This document shows, in pieces, positions 54,538 to 63,565 of a DNA stretch of 64,000 nucleotides (positions within the stretch are counted from its first letter, which is position 1; each line of letters begins with the position of its first letter). The translations under genes and the position numbers were made by a program. The notes beneath the pieces were generated by a model. The model was given only the letters and a program-made list of their open reading frames with translations. It was not told the DNA's origin and made no database searches. Source of the DNA: Corynebacterium epidermidicanis (GTDB lineage Bacteria > Actinomycetota > Actinomycetes > Mycobacteriales > Mycobacteriaceae); contig NZ_CP011541.1 in assembly GCF_001021025.1 (NCBI RefSeq), forward strand, positions 1,860,001 to 1,924,000, given 5' to 3'.

Positions 54538-55305
54538 ATGCCAAACCTCTTTGATTTGACCGGACGAACAGCACTCGTGACTGGCGGCTCCGCAGGTATC
54601 GGTCTTGGTATAGCCCGCTGCCTGTCCGAGGCCGGCGCGCGGGTGGTCGTCGCAGCGCTTGACGACGCCGCCCTCCACGACCTCCCCAACAAACTGCCAG
54701 GTGCCGTGGCCGTGGCGTGCGATGTGACAGTGCTCGCCGACTGTGAACGAGCAGTAGCTACCGCGGTTTCTGAATTTGGCGGGCTAGACATTCTGTCGGC
54801 GAACGCCGGGGTATTTCCGCAGGCAGCAGTCGACACGATTGGCGCTGACGAAATCGAAAAGATCACCCGCATTAATGTCGGTGGCATGGCAAACTGTGTG
54901 AAAGCAGCGCTGCCGGCGCTGAAAGAGTCCGCACACGGAAGGGTCATCGTGACCAGTTCGATCACCGGAAACATGACTGGCTACCCGGGTTGGGCGCACT
55001 ATGGCGCCACCAAGGCTGCCCAAATGGGTTATGTCCGCACGGCGGCCGTCGAGCTGGCGCCCCACCAGATCACAGTGAATGCTGTGCTTCCGGGCAATAT
55101 CGCCACGGAAGGGTTGGCGGAGCTCGACCAGTCCTATGCAGACGCGATGCGCGCCGCCGTTCCCGGTGGTCAGCTTGGCAAACCTGAAGACATTGGCTAC
55201 GCGGTGGCGTTCCTCGCTTCTGATGCAGCCAGGTTTATTAATGGCCATGGGATTGTGGTCGATGGTGGGCAGATCCTTCCGGAATCAGCTGAGGCCCTCG
55301 CCTAG
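54538..55305 (+). CDS. Short-chain dehydrogenase/reductase (FabG-like)
   Basis: A 255-residue NAD(P)(H)-dependent oxidoreductase. The cofactor motif TGGSAGIGLGIA (residues 15-26), NAG in SANAGVFP, and the catalytic Ser and YxxxK (HYGATKAAQMG, about residues 158-168) are all present, as is the VNAVLPGNIATEG loop. It resembles 3-oxoacyl-ACP reductase, but the locus gives no substrate. GAGGAG lies about six bases before the ATG. Divergent from the frameshifted gene. Confidence 0.9.
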   Translation: MPNLFDLTGRTALVTGGSAGIGLGIARCLSEAGARVVVAALDDAALHDLPNKLPGAVAVACDVTVLADCERAVATAVSEFGGLDILSANAGVFPQAAVDTIGADEIEKITRINVGGMANCVKAALPALKESAHGRVIVTSSITGNMTGYPGWAHYGATKAAQMGYVRTAAVELAPHQITVNAVLPGNIATEGLAELDQSYADAMRAAVPGGQLGKPEDIGYAVAFLASDAARFINGHGIVVDGGQILPESAEALA

Positions 55306-55330
55306 CGGTTGTGGCGTCCTTGGTTAAGGC

Positions 55331-55726
55331 TTAGGCGAGGTCTCGTTTGATTTTCGCCAGAGCCTTGCCTTTTGCTAGCTCATCGACGACCTTATCCATG
55401 GCACGAATCTGCTGCATCAAGGGGTCTTCGATGTTTTCCACGCGGTAGCCACAGATCACACCTGTGATAGTGGGGACGGTCTGCTGCAGCACAGGCGCCT
55501 GTGCGCACAGCTCGCGTAGCGTGAGGTCACTGTTAGCATGTTGCTGTAGTTGCTCCTGAGAATAGCCAGTGAGCCACATGAGCACCTCGTCGAGATCTTC
55601 CCGAGTGCGGCCTTTTCGCTCTACTTTGGCCAGGTAGAGGCGGTAGATTTCCGCGAAGCGCAGGTTGTAAACACGCTCAAGTTTCGCGGCAGCTTTTTCA
55701 TCGCTGGTTTTGGTTGTTTCACTCAC
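55331..55726 (-). CDS. DUF2200 family protein
   Basis: A small soluble protein of about 131 residues. The family pattern is strong: KLERVYNLRFAEIYRLYLAK, then VERKGRTREDLDEVLMWLTGY. DUF2200 proteins have no known function. I start at the GTG at 55726 (MSETTKTSDEKAA); the frame stays open to 55885 but that part overlaps the divergent permease promoter and is not family-like. The C-terminus ends KALAKIKRDLA. Confidence 0.88.
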   Translation of the reverse strand: MSETTKTSDEKAAAKLERVYNLRFAEIYRLYLAKVERKGRTREDLDEVLMWLTGYSQEQLQQHANSDLTLRELCAQAPVLQQTVPTITGVICGYRVENIEDPLMQQIRAMDKVVDELAKGKALAKIKRDLA

Positions 55727-55810
55727 GCTGGGCAAGTGTAGTCGCCGACAACGCGCGGGACTTTGCCCAGACTTCTTCCGAAGGCTGGCGGTGTGCGCAT
55801 AATAGGTGCC

Positions 55811-56791
55811 ATGAGATTGGCCACTGTGATTCCGGGCGTGGGCATTGCTGTGGGCGGCGCCGCCGTGGCATTGGCTATTGACCACCTCGCTGTGGGCCTA
55901 CTGGGGGTCTCCAGCACCATCTTATGGGCAATTGTGCTGGGGATTTGCACAGGCAACATTGGACTTCCCTCGTGGAGTTCCCCTGGGCTGAGCTTTTCCG
56001 CCAAGCAAGTATTGCGGGCTGGAATTGTGCTACTTGGACTGGAGATTTCCTTGACGACGCTAGCGAGTCTGGGCTGGCCCGTCCTGGTGGGCAGCGTGCT
56101 AATCGTTTTCTCAGGCATGACTACTGCAGCCGGGCTTGCCAAACGATCCGTTCTGAGCTTTCCGCACGCGATACTCATCGGTGCTGGGTGTTCCATCTGC
56201 GGAGCCGCCGCGGTCAGCGCTGTCGAAGCGGTGTTGCCCAAGCGGAAGGCGGAGGAGATCGCGAGCGCGATCTCAGTGGTCGTGGTGTTGGGCACGGCGA
56301 TGATTGTCCTCGGTCCAGCGTTCGTGAGCGCATTGGATTGGCACGAGTTGCCTGCTGGGGTGTTCATCGGTGGGGCAACCCACGAAGTCGGGCAGGTTGT
56401 CGCTGCCGGGGGGATCGCCGGTGCCACGGTGTTGCCGCTCGCGGTAGCGGTAAAGCTGTCCCGGGTGTTGCTCTTGGTGCCCGTGGTGTTGGTGGTGGGC
56501 TACCGCGAGCGTCCACAGCTGCGTGGGCTGGTCCCTTGCTTTGTCCTGCTCTTTCTTGTGGCTGTGGTCGTGCGCACCGTCGCACCAATCCCGCCGCTAG
56601 CCCTGGAGTGGAGCACTCAGCTGCGCGCTTGGCTCTTCGCAGTCGCGATGTTCGCCCTGGGCACCACAGTTACCGCCAGTGCTTTGCGACGCGCCGGTTG
56701 GCGCCCATTCCTCTTTGGCCTGGTTGTTTCCTTGGTGGTTGCAATCGTAGCGGGACTCGTCGCCATCACGGTTACTCAGCTCGCCGGTTAG
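55811..56791 (+). CDS. YeiH-family membrane protein (UPF0324)
   Basis: A 326-residue protein with about 10 helices. The landmarks are LRAGIVLLGLEISL, the GAGCSICGAAAVSAVE motif at about residues 121-136, and GVFIGGATHEVGQVVAAG. Members are called putative sulfate exporters but the evidence is thin. The ATG at 55811 has AGG five bases upstream; an upstream in-frame ATG at 55763 lacks a site. Its last 20 bases overlap the tail of the opposing glycosyltransferase gene. Confidence 0.88.
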   Translation: MRLATVIPGVGIAVGGAAVALAIDHLAVGLLGVSSTILWAIVLGICTGNIGLPSWSSPGLSFSAKQVLRAGIVLLGLEISLTTLASLGWPVLVGSVLIVFSGMTTAAGLAKRSVLSFPHAILIGAGCSICGAAAVSAVEAVLPKRKAEEIASAISVVVVLGTAMIVLGPAFVSALDWHELPAGVFIGGATHEVGQVVAAGGIAGATVLPLAVAVKLSRVLLLVPVVLVVGYRERPQLRGLVPCFVLLFLVAVVVRTVAPIPPLALEWSTQLRAWLFAVAMFALGTTVTASALRRAGWRPFLFGLVVSLVVAIVAGLVAITVTQLAG

Positions 56792-58070
56792 CTCCGAAAT
56801 CCTCGTGTTTGCGCACTACTGCTTCGTACTTTCGCTGCGCCGTCAGCTCGTAGATGCGCAGCATTTCCGCAGCCTGCGACGCCACTGACCATTGGCCAGC
56901 TAGCTCGCGGGATCGCTGCGCTGCGCTCTCGCGCCAGCCTGGCTCTTCCAACCGATCGATGATCCGCAGCATGGCCGCTGCGAAAGCAGTGGGGGCAGGG
57001 CCTGCGAGTTCACCATTCTGGCGTGGTTCCAACACCAGGTTTAGCTCAGGGTCGGCGGATACGATGGGCAAGCCCGCGAGGGCCGCCTCGTGCAGGACCA
57101 ATGCTTGGGTGTCAGTGACGGAAGGGAAAACGAAGCAATCCGCCATGGCGTAAAAAGCGCCCAGCTCGTTGCGAGGAAACTCGCCAGGTAGTAGTACGTT
57201 TCCGCCACGTTGCGCAGCAAGCAATCGCTTAGCGATCTTGGGGTAGCGTTCCCAGTCTCCGACGATCATCAGTTGCGCATCGGGATGCAGCTCGCGGACG
57301 AGCTCAAAGGCGTCGACAAGCAGGTTAAGGCCCTTTTCCGGAGCTACTCGTCCGACGTAGAGAAACAGTGGGCCCGGGCCGCGCTCGACGGGAGGAGGAC
57401 CGGCTGGCAGGGGGTCGACCCCGTTGGGGACGCATACGACGTTAGCTTCCGGCGCGATCTGCAGTGCACGCGCCAAGGTCTTCGGCGAAGGCGCTGTCAC
57501 GACGTTGGCAGAAAGCAGCATTTTGCGCATCAGCCCTAGTAGAGACGCCTTTTCCGGGTCGGGGAATTCTAATCGAGCAGCGCGAATTGCACGCACATCG
57601 TAGACTTCGCCACGGTTAAGGCGCGCAAACATGCTCACGATGCCTCGGAGAAGTGGTAGGACGCGGGCGTAGTAATCCGCGTAAGCATCGAAATCGGTGT
57701 GCCAGGTCAACAGCAATGGGGTGTTAGTTCGCAACGCCGTCCATACGCCGAGCACTCCGACCGGTCCCAGGCCGTGGGCATGGATCACATCCGGCTGGAG
57801 TGCAGCGACCTGGTTGATCGTCCGCTTGAATTTGTTTCCGTTAGCTACTCGGGTCGGCATTTTCGGCACCCGGATGGACGGCAATCTGATTTCCGTTCGG
57901 CCGGCACGACCTTCGTGCGGGTTCATTCCCTTGGCCTGTGGTGCCACAACCAGCACCTCGTGCCCCGCGTCCAGCAGATTCCCCTCCAGCTGCTGGACCG
58001 CCACCATCAGGCCATTTGAACCCGGACCGTAGTTATCCACGTATTGCGCGACGAATAGCTTGTTTTGCAC
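56772..58070 (-). CDS. Glycosyltransferase family 4 (GT-B)
   Basis: A 432-residue retaining glycosyltransferase. The C-terminal donor domain shows FLYVGRVAPEKGLNLLVDAF and an EX7E-like segment, HEAALAGLPIVSADPELN. The N-terminus is GT4-like with a Gly-rich acceptor loop NYGPGSNGLMVAVQQLEG. Corynebacteria use such enzymes to build mannosylated glycolipids or glucuronosyl-diacylglycerol; the acceptor cannot be told here. Overlaps the YeiH gene tail-to-tail by 20 bases. Confidence 0.88.
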   Translation of the reverse strand: MQNKLFVAQYVDNYGPGSNGLMVAVQQLEGNLLDAGHEVLVVAPQAKGMNPHEGRAGRTEIRLPSIRVPKMPTRVANGNKFKRTINQVAALQPDVIHAHGLGPVGVLGVWTALRTNTPLLLTWHTDFDAYADYYARVLPLLRGIVSMFARLNRGEVYDVRAIRAARLEFPDPEKASLLGLMRKMLLSANVVTAPSPKTLARALQIAPEANVVCVPNGVDPLPAGPPPVERGPGPLFLYVGRVAPEKGLNLLVDAFELVRELHPDAQLMIVGDWERYPKIAKRLLAAQRGGNVLLPGEFPRNELGAFYAMADCFVFPSVTDTQALVLHEAALAGLPIVSADPELNLVLEPRQNGELAGPAPTAFAAAMLRIIDRLEEPGWRESAAQRSRELAGQWSVASQAAEMLRIYELTAQRKYEAVVRKHEDFGANRRAE

Positions 58071-58175
58071 ATAGCCAATGTAGCCCCTCTGTTGGACTTC
58101 CGTGTGATGAACCGGCGTGTCCGCGCTCCTTGGTGGTGTTGGGTGCTCGCTTACAGCGAATCTTGCAGAATCAAG

Positions 58176-58204
58176 TTGTCAGCTCAACAAGATGGGTGTA
58201 TGCC
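58176..58204 (+). promoter_or_regulatory. Promoter of the old-yellow-enzyme gene
   Basis: TTGTCA (58176-58181) and TATGCC (58199-58204) are 17 bases apart. The ATG at 58212 lies seven bases behind the -10 box, so the message is probably leaderless. Confidence 0.6.
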
Positions 58205-58211
58205 TGAATAA

Positions 58212-59300
58212 ATGACATCTCTTTTCTCTTCGCTAGCCGTTGGACGTCTGCAATTGAAGAATCGGGTGGTCCAGGGGCCGATGGGGCGCCTACGCGCCGA
58301 CCATGACGGAAATCCCACCGAGATCATGACGCAGTACTTCGCTGAACGAGCCGGGATGGGGTTGATTGTCACTGACGGCACGTCCCCTACCCGCGAAGGT
58401 CGTGTTCACGCATATCAGCCAGGCCTTTTCGACGACTCTCATATCCCTGGCTGGGCAGCGATCGCCGATGCTGTACACCAGGCGGGAGGGACCGTAGTGG
58501 CCCAGCTCATGCATGCTGGCTGGAACACTCATTCCGGGATCACCGGTTTCCCTGTCGAAGCTCCCTCCGCCGTGGATCACGAAGGTTGGGCCCATGATGC
58601 CCAGGGTAACCGCTTGCCTTTTGAAACCCCCACTCCCCTCGACGAAGGCGGCCTCGACCGGGTCATCGAGGGCTTCCGTGGGGCCGCGCGTCGTGCTATC
58701 GAGGCTGGTCTTGACGGTGTCGAACTACATGCGGCTAACGGCTACCTCCTGCACAGCTTCCTCTCCCCCAACTCCAACCAGCGCACTGATGCCTTCGGCG
58801 GCTCCCCGGCCAAGCGGGCGGCTTTCCCATTGGCTGTCGCCCGCGCGGTAGCCGAGGAAGTAGGTGCCGACCGGGTGGGTATCCGCGTTTCCCCTGGTGT
58901 TCCCGTCCAAGGTGTTGTGGAATCTGATCCGGAAGATATGCTCGCAACTTATTCCGCCCTCATCGACGGACTCAACGAGCTTGGGGTGGCGTACCTCTCT
59001 GTGCTGCATTACGACGTCCGTGGCGAACTCGTCGCCACGCTGCGTTCCCGGTTCGCGGGAGCATTCTTCCTCAACAATGCGGCTGGCCCCGAGACCCCGA
59101 TGGGCCTTGCGGAAGCCACCGAGATCGTCGATGAGCAGCTTGCCGACGCCGCTGTGGTCGCCCGACTAGCCCTAGCCAACCCGGATTTGGTGGCACGCTG
59201 GCGTGCGGGTGCTGAGCTCAATGAGCCCCAACCAGCAACTTTCTATGCTGGTGGAGCTCGTGGCTACATCGACTATCCGGCGCTTGAGTCGGAAGCTTAG
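58212..59300 (+). CDS. NADH:flavin oxidoreductase (old yellow enzyme family)
   Basis: An FMN-dependent alkene/nitro reductase-like enzyme of 362 residues. The barrel shows LKNRVVQGPMGRLRAD at the start, VVAQLMHAGWNTHS, and GVELHAANGYLLHSFLSP at about residues 171-188, followed by SPNSNQRTDAFGGS, all typical. It lacks a C-terminal Fe-S domain, so it is a stand-alone OYE and not a 2,4-dienoyl-CoA reductase. Its stop overlaps the opposing transporter gene by four bases. Confidence 0.92.
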   Translation: MTSLFSSLAVGRLQLKNRVVQGPMGRLRADHDGNPTEIMTQYFAERAGMGLIVTDGTSPTREGRVHAYQPGLFDDSHIPGWAAIADAVHQAGGTVVAQLMHAGWNTHSGITGFPVEAPSAVDHEGWAHDAQGNRLPFETPTPLDEGGLDRVIEGFRGAARRAIEAGLDGVELHAANGYLLHSFLSPNSNQRTDAFGGSPAKRAAFPLAVARAVAEEVGADRVGIRVSPGVPVQGVVESDPEDMLATYSALIDGLNELGVAYLSVLHYDVRGELVATLRSRFAGAFFLNNAAGPETPMGLAEATEIVDEQLADAAVVARLALANPDLVARWRAGAELNEPQPATFYAGGARGYIDYPALESEA

Positions 59301-60658
59301 GACTTCCGCACGGTGATCTGCCAGCCCGCATTGCCTTGACGGCGGAAATCGGTGACCGCATACCCCTCGTCACTGGCCCACTGCGGGATGGTTTCCGTGG
59401 CTTGGGTGCAGTCGAAATCGATGACGAGGCTGTCGCCAGATTGGAGGTTGCTCATCGCGGCGCGGGCATCCACGAGCGGAAACGGGCACACCGCACCAAG
59501 GGTGTCCAGCGCGTAAGTAGCTGGGGCGATCTGACGCAGCCCCTGCTGTTGTTCGGTACGCACTTTCAGCGCTACGGGTGCCGTCGCAAAGGCAAACTCT
59601 TTCGGCTCCGCAGTTAGGCTGGGCTCAGCCACTGGGGCGCTGGTGGGCACTTCAGTGTTTTGCGTTGGCTTGAGGAATACCTTTGCAGCCAGTGCTACGC
59701 CCAGCCCAGTAAATAGCAGCGCCACCCACCCTTGGTAGCTAAACAAGCTGGTCTGCACCATGCCATTTCCCACGGTGCAGCCACCAGCCCAGGAGGCGCC
59801 GACACCCATCATTACGCCACCGATTACGGAGCGCTGTGCTTGTACGGCATCCGGCAGGCGAACCCGGAATTCACCGGCTGCCTTCGCAGCCAGGTAGGAA
59901 CCAACGAGGATTCCGAGTACCAGCAGTGTTCCCCAGTTCAAGAATTTCAGATTACCCGTGGTGAGGTAGGAAAAGAGGTCAGCCGAAGGGGTGGTGATCC
60001 CCAGGCCGGAGTTACGTCCGGTCGCAGCGGAGAGTGGCCAAGCAATCACGCCGATAATGCCTACCAAGGCGCCCGCGGTGTAAAGGTGCAGTGAACGGGC
60101 CCACCATGGCTGTTCGAGGCGTACTTTGCTGCCTCGCATGTTATCGCGCTGGAGGTAGAAATTCACCAAGTAGATGGTGAGTGCACTCAGCCCCAGCGCG
60201 AACCACCACACCGAAATGCCGAGCGTTTCGGGCAGGGTGGTCATCTTGACCGTTCGGTTCGCGAGCGCTTCATGTGTGCTAGCTAGCGGTCCGCGCTTCA
60301 TGGCAGCAGCAGAGAGTCCGTAGCCGACGAGCGCGAGCCAGGACCCGACAAGCCCCTCGCCTGAACGGTACCAAGTGCCGGAAGCACAGCCACCGGCCAG
60401 CACGATGCCTACACCGAATACTAGGCTGCCAATCATTACTGCAGCCGGGGCAAAGTCGCTGACCTTTGGAGTGATGATTCCGGCGCTTGTCAACGCTGCA
60501 ATGCCCACCGCATGGACTGAAATGACGATGAGCAAGGCGACAATGCCTCGCCATGACTTCAGGGTGACGATGTCTCGCAGCATTCCCGTCACACAGAATC
60601 GTCCTCGTTGCATCACTGCACCCAAGACAATGCCCACGGCCAAGCCTGAAAGTAGCAT
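59297..60658 (-). CDS. YeeE/YedE-type sulfur transporter fused to a TusA domain
   Basis: A 453-residue protein. The N-terminal part (about 1-335) has about nine helices with the twin YeeE/YedE motifs GGCASGTWYRSGEG and GGCTVGNGMVQTS; the Cys residues are those that pass thiosulfate in TsuA. After a Pro/Ala/Glu-rich linker (about 335-380), a TusA-like domain follows with DTLGAVCPFPLVDARAAM, holding the persulfide-accepting Cys. The fusion suggests that imported thiosulfate-type sulfur is handed to the cytoplasmic domain. GGGG lies upstream of the ATG. Confidence 0.9.
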   Translation of the reverse strand: MLLSGLAVGIVLGAVMQRGRFCVTGMLRDIVTLKSWRGIVALLIVISVHAVGIAALTSAGIITPKVSDFAPAAVMIGSLVFGVGIVLAGGCASGTWYRSGEGLVGSWLALVGYGLSAAAMKRGPLASTHEALANRTVKMTTLPETLGISVWWFALGLSALTIYLVNFYLQRDNMRGSKVRLEQPWWARSLHLYTAGALVGIIGVIAWPLSAATGRNSGLGITTPSADLFSYLTTGNLKFLNWGTLLVLGILVGSYLAAKAAGEFRVRLPDAVQAQRSVIGGVMMGVGASWAGGCTVGNGMVQTSLFSYQGWVALLFTGLGVALAAKVFLKPTQNTEVPTSAPVAEPSLTAEPKEFAFATAPVALKVRTEQQQGLRQIAPATYALDTLGAVCPFPLVDARAAMSNLQSGDSLVIDFDCTQATETIPQWASDEGYAVTDFRRQGNAGWQITVRKS

Positions 60659-60719
60659 GGGTCCCCTTCTTCCCTAGTCAAGATTTTGTAGGGAAACCAT
60701 AACCCAAAACATACTTAAC

Positions 60720-60738
60720 TGTCTATAGTCCTTAGACA
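60720..60738. promoter_or_regulatory. Palindrome in the sulfur transporter promoter
   Basis: TGTCTA-TAGTCCT-TAGACA is a perfect 6-base inverted repeat with a 7-base spacer. On the minus strand the first arm is TTGTCT, a fair -35 box, with AAGTAT 17 bases on. It is a good operator candidate for the transporter; the regulator is unknown. The arms are those of the McbR site (TAGAC-N6-GTCTA) in reverse order. Confidence 0.5.
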
Positions 60739-60748
60739 AATCTTTCTA

Positions 60749-62374
60749 CTATCTGGCGCGGGAGCTCACCGCAAGCATGGCCTGATCTGCCAATTCCTCA
60801 CCCGCACCATCATAGAGATAGACCGCCACGTCAGTCCCAGCACTATACAACTCTGTCTTGTTTGCGCGTTGTTTCGTGGTTGTAGCGATCACCACCTGCG
60901 GATGATTATGGCGAATCGCGCTGAGCACCGACAGTGCGTCGTAATGCCCGGGAAGGGCAAGAACCACCAGCTGAGGCGGAGTATCGATATGCACGCGCTG
61001 CCACAGTTCCGGATCGGTGACGTCCCCAGCGACCACATTGTGCCCGGCCTGCCGCAGCACTTCGATGCGATCTTCATCGAATTCCACACCCCACACCCGC
61101 AGACCATATGCCTCAGTCAACCGGTGATACACACCTTCACCGACCCTGCCCATACCCATCACCAGGGCATCCGCACCGACAATCCGCACTGGCTTCTCGT
61201 CTGGAGCCAACCGGTGCTCGGGTACCTCAGGAATCAGACGCAGGAGCATCGGCATCAGTCGATGTTCGGTTGTCGCCACGATAGATCCCACGATGAAGCT
61301 GCCAGCCACCGCAATCGCCATTATCGACGTCCACACCGGCGGCAACACCCCTTGCGCCACCGCAACTGAGGTGACGATCAACCCGAATTCCGAGTGATTA
61401 GCCAAGGTTAAACCTGAGAGCGCCGCGGTGCGATTCGACATGCCCACCCGCTGCAAAATCACCATGAAAATTCCCGCCTTGGCTATCAGGAAAACCAGCA
61501 GAATACCGGCTATCACAAAGCCTGTGGCATTGGGCAGGCCGCCGAGGCCGATCTGGAGGAAGAACGCTACAAGTAGCAGCTCGCGGACGCTGATGAGGGC
61601 GTAGAAAAGCCGCTCGGAAACCGGGTGCCCGGACAGGATAATGCCCGCCACCAGGGAGCCGAAAGAGCCGGAAATTCCGGAAAGTTCGAAAAGCGAATAC
61701 GCGCCGACGGCGATGCCGATACCAGTGAGCACCAAGAGTTCAGTACGAAACATCCGGTTAGGAAGGCGGGTGACCAGCGGACGTAGCAGCAAAAGCAGCG
61801 GGAGTACCAGGGCCCATTTCTCCGGGACTCGCCCCGAGGAGGCTACCAACACTCCGACGGCGATGATGTCTTGCAGAATCAAAACGCCAAGCGCAATGCG
61901 ACCCACCGCTGATCCGCTGCGGTTTTGTTCTTCGAGCAGGGACATCACGAAGACGGTGGAGGAAAACGCGGTAGCCATCCCAAGATAGATCAGCGCTTTA
62001 AACTCCAGGCCCGCCAGTCCCGCCAGGGGCAGCAGGCCAATCAAGCTGAACACCACAGTGAAGATCACCGTATTGGCAAAGGCCTGCCCGAGCGCGGAGC
62101 CCACTACCCGCGGGCGCGCGATATCTCGCGGATTTAGCTTCAGGCCGATGGTAAACAGCAGCACCGTCACACCAAGTTCGGCGAAAATGTCAATCGCCGG
62201 GATGTGATCTAGCCCTAGGGCACTAATGGCAAACCCAGCGCCTAGAAATCCAATGAGCGGAGGCAAGCGCAGAAGGGACGCTAAGAAACCACCGACAATG
62301 GAAAACAGCACCGCAATAAGATAGATCGATTCCACAGCATAACCATACTGTTTATGAGTATTCCGTCCCCCCAT
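60749..62374 (-). CDS. Cation:proton antiporter (CPA2, Kef type) with RCK domain
   Basis: A 541-residue monovalent cation/proton antiporter. Residues about 15-385 contain 12-13 helices, with LIGFLGAGFAISALGL and LNPRDIARPRVVGSALGQAF typical of KefB/KefC-like proteins. The C-terminal part (about 400-540) is a TrkA-N domain with ALVMGMGRVGEGVYHRL. I used the ATG at 62374, with GGGAG eight bases upstream; a GTG at 62335, behind a TATGGT box, is an alternative. Ion specificity (K+ or Na+) is unknown. Confidence 0.88.
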   Translation of the reverse strand: MGGRNTHKQYGYAVESIYLIAVLFSIVGGFLASLLRLPPLIGFLGAGFAISALGLDHIPAIDIFAELGVTVLLFTIGLKLNPRDIARPRVVGSALGQAFANTVIFTVVFSLIGLLPLAGLAGLEFKALIYLGMATAFSSTVFVMSLLEEQNRSGSAVGRIALGVLILQDIIAVGVLVASSGRVPEKWALVLPLLLLLRPLVTRLPNRMFRTELLVLTGIGIAVGAYSLFELSGISGSFGSLVAGIILSGHPVSERLFYALISVRELLLVAFFLQIGLGGLPNATGFVIAGILLVFLIAKAGIFMVILQRVGMSNRTAALSGLTLANHSEFGLIVTSVAVAQGVLPPVWTSIMAIAVAGSFIVGSIVATTEHRLMPMLLRLIPEVPEHRLAPDEKPVRIVGADALVMGMGRVGEGVYHRLTEAYGLRVWGVEFDEDRIEVLRQAGHNVVAGDVTDPELWQRVHIDTPPQLVVLALPGHYDALSVLSAIRHNHPQVVIATTTKQRANKTELYSAGTDVAVYLYDGAGEELADQAMLAVSSRAR

Positions 62375-62445
62375 AACGGTTGCTCCCTACCTCTTGCCAC
62401 CGCATCGGCCGGGTCGCACACAGGTGTCGGGGCAAAACCAATAGC

Positions 62446-62451
62446 TAATAT
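62446..62451 (+). promoter_or_regulatory. -10 box of the 205-residue membrane protein gene
   Basis: TAATAT lies eight bases before the ATG at 62460, consistent with a leaderless transcript. No clear -35 box. Confidence 0.5.
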
Positions 62452-62459
62452 TGAAAAAC

Positions 62460-63077
62460 ATGGTGCACATCCGGGGTCTCGCCCTCGTTGGGTCAGCGAG
62501 CGCATTTTTGTTTTTGTGGCGTTTCACGCCATTTTCACATTTTGATGTTGCGCGTTCCATGCTCTGGGGGTTAAGCCTGGGCATGCTCAGTTGCGGGGCA
62601 GGATTTCTCGCCAGTGAATTTATCGGCGCTGACCACCGCACTGACCCAATCGCAGCGACACCACCGAAAGAAATATCGAAACTCCGAAGGGCAACCTTCT
62701 TCCTAGGCGCCTCCTTCCTCATCGTGATAGCGGCGATTGAACTACTCGGCGTTCCGCTAGAAGAAACCCTGAAAGCGATAGGCGCTGGCCTCATTCTGGC
62801 TGCATTTCTAGCGCGACGCTCGTGGTTCATCCAAGTCCCCGCCGTGATGCTGCTTGCCATGCAGGCTTATGCAGCCGTGGCCTCCAGTTTCCACACCGAG
62901 CACTATTTCTTCCTCGGCGTTTTCTGCACCGTGCTGGGGGTAAGCCTCGAACCCCTCTCCTGCAACCGCACCACCCGGCTCTGCGCGTTGCTAGTCTGCG
63001 CGGTCCTCGCCTATCTCGGATTCCGGCTTCGTTACAAATCTGAACTCGGATATCGAAGCTTTCGATTTCGGTCCTAA
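62460..63077 (+). CDS. Membrane protein of unknown function (205 residues)
   Basis: An integral membrane protein with about seven short helices and basic loops; the C-terminus is Arg/Ser/Tyr-rich (RLRYKSELGYRSFRFRS). It has the segments FLARRSWFIQVPAVMLL and SSFHTEHYFFLGVF. I see no family motif. The ATG at 62460 lies behind a TAATAT box. It is divergent from the antiporter and is followed 16 bases later by another small membrane protein gene, so both may be one unit. Confidence 0.7.
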   Translation: MVHIRGLALVGSASAFLFLWRFTPFSHFDVARSMLWGLSLGMLSCGAGFLASEFIGADHRTDPIAATPPKEISKLRRATFFLGASFLIVIAAIELLGVPLEETLKAIGAGLILAAFLARRSWFIQVPAVMLLAMQAYAAVASSFHTEHYFFLGVFCTVLGVSLEPLSCNRTTRLCALLVCAVLAYLGFRLRYKSELGYRSFRFRS

Positions 63078-63093
63078 TTTTCACGCGTTGTGC

Positions 63094-63462
63094 ATGATGA
63101 CGGCCGGGGCGTCGTTAAGCCTGGCAGCGTCAAACCAGGTAGCGCGCTGGAGCGGTGCGCTCCGGTGGGGCGCACACGCAGTCTCTATGTACCTGCTGGG
63201 CGTGCTAGCTGCGGCTATCTACGATCTCACCCACACCGGGGCGCAGGCTGATTTCGGATGGACGATGTATGCCCCGCTCTCCGACGCCTCCCACTCAAGC
63301 CGCTACACCTCTAGCCTGTATGACCTGCTCCAGAACTACGGCCCCACGTTCCCCCATTGGGTTGCCCTCCTCGCTGCAGTCGCGGTGTGCGGCCTTGCCG
63401 CCTGGCATCGTGGCCCGGGCCCGGTAGAGCACCTCATGCGCGCTACTTATCGACGCCTCTAG
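63094..63462 (+). CDS. Membrane protein of unknown function (122 residues)
   Basis: Three predicted helices (about 1-15, 25-45 and 90-110) with a polar stretch between helices two and three (LSDASHSSRYTSSLYDLLQN). The C-terminus is basic (LMRATYRRL). No family recognised. The start could be the ATG at 63094 or at 63097. It closely follows the 205-residue membrane protein gene on the same strand; the two probably act together or are parts of one ancestral protein, but this is inference. Confidence 0.6.
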   Translation: MMTAGASLSLAASNQVARWSGALRWGAHAVSMYLLGVLAAAIYDLTHTGAQADFGWTMYAPLSDASHSSRYTSSLYDLLQNYGPTFPHWVALLAAVAVCGLAAWHRGPGPVEHLMRATYRRL

Positions 63463-63565
63463 CCCCCAAATACAACTTCACTCAGAATTCACCCTGCTGT
63501 CCCACCGTGGTCACCCAGCAACGATAACTTTTTCTTGCACTACACATCCGTTATCAAAAGGTGGC
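63463..63565 (+). promoter_or_regulatory. Upstream region of the secreted protein gene
   Basis: 103 bases with an AT-rich segment and the ribosome site AAAAGGTGG just before the ATG at 63566. No hairpin terminator for the upstream gene is evident. Confidence 0.3.
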
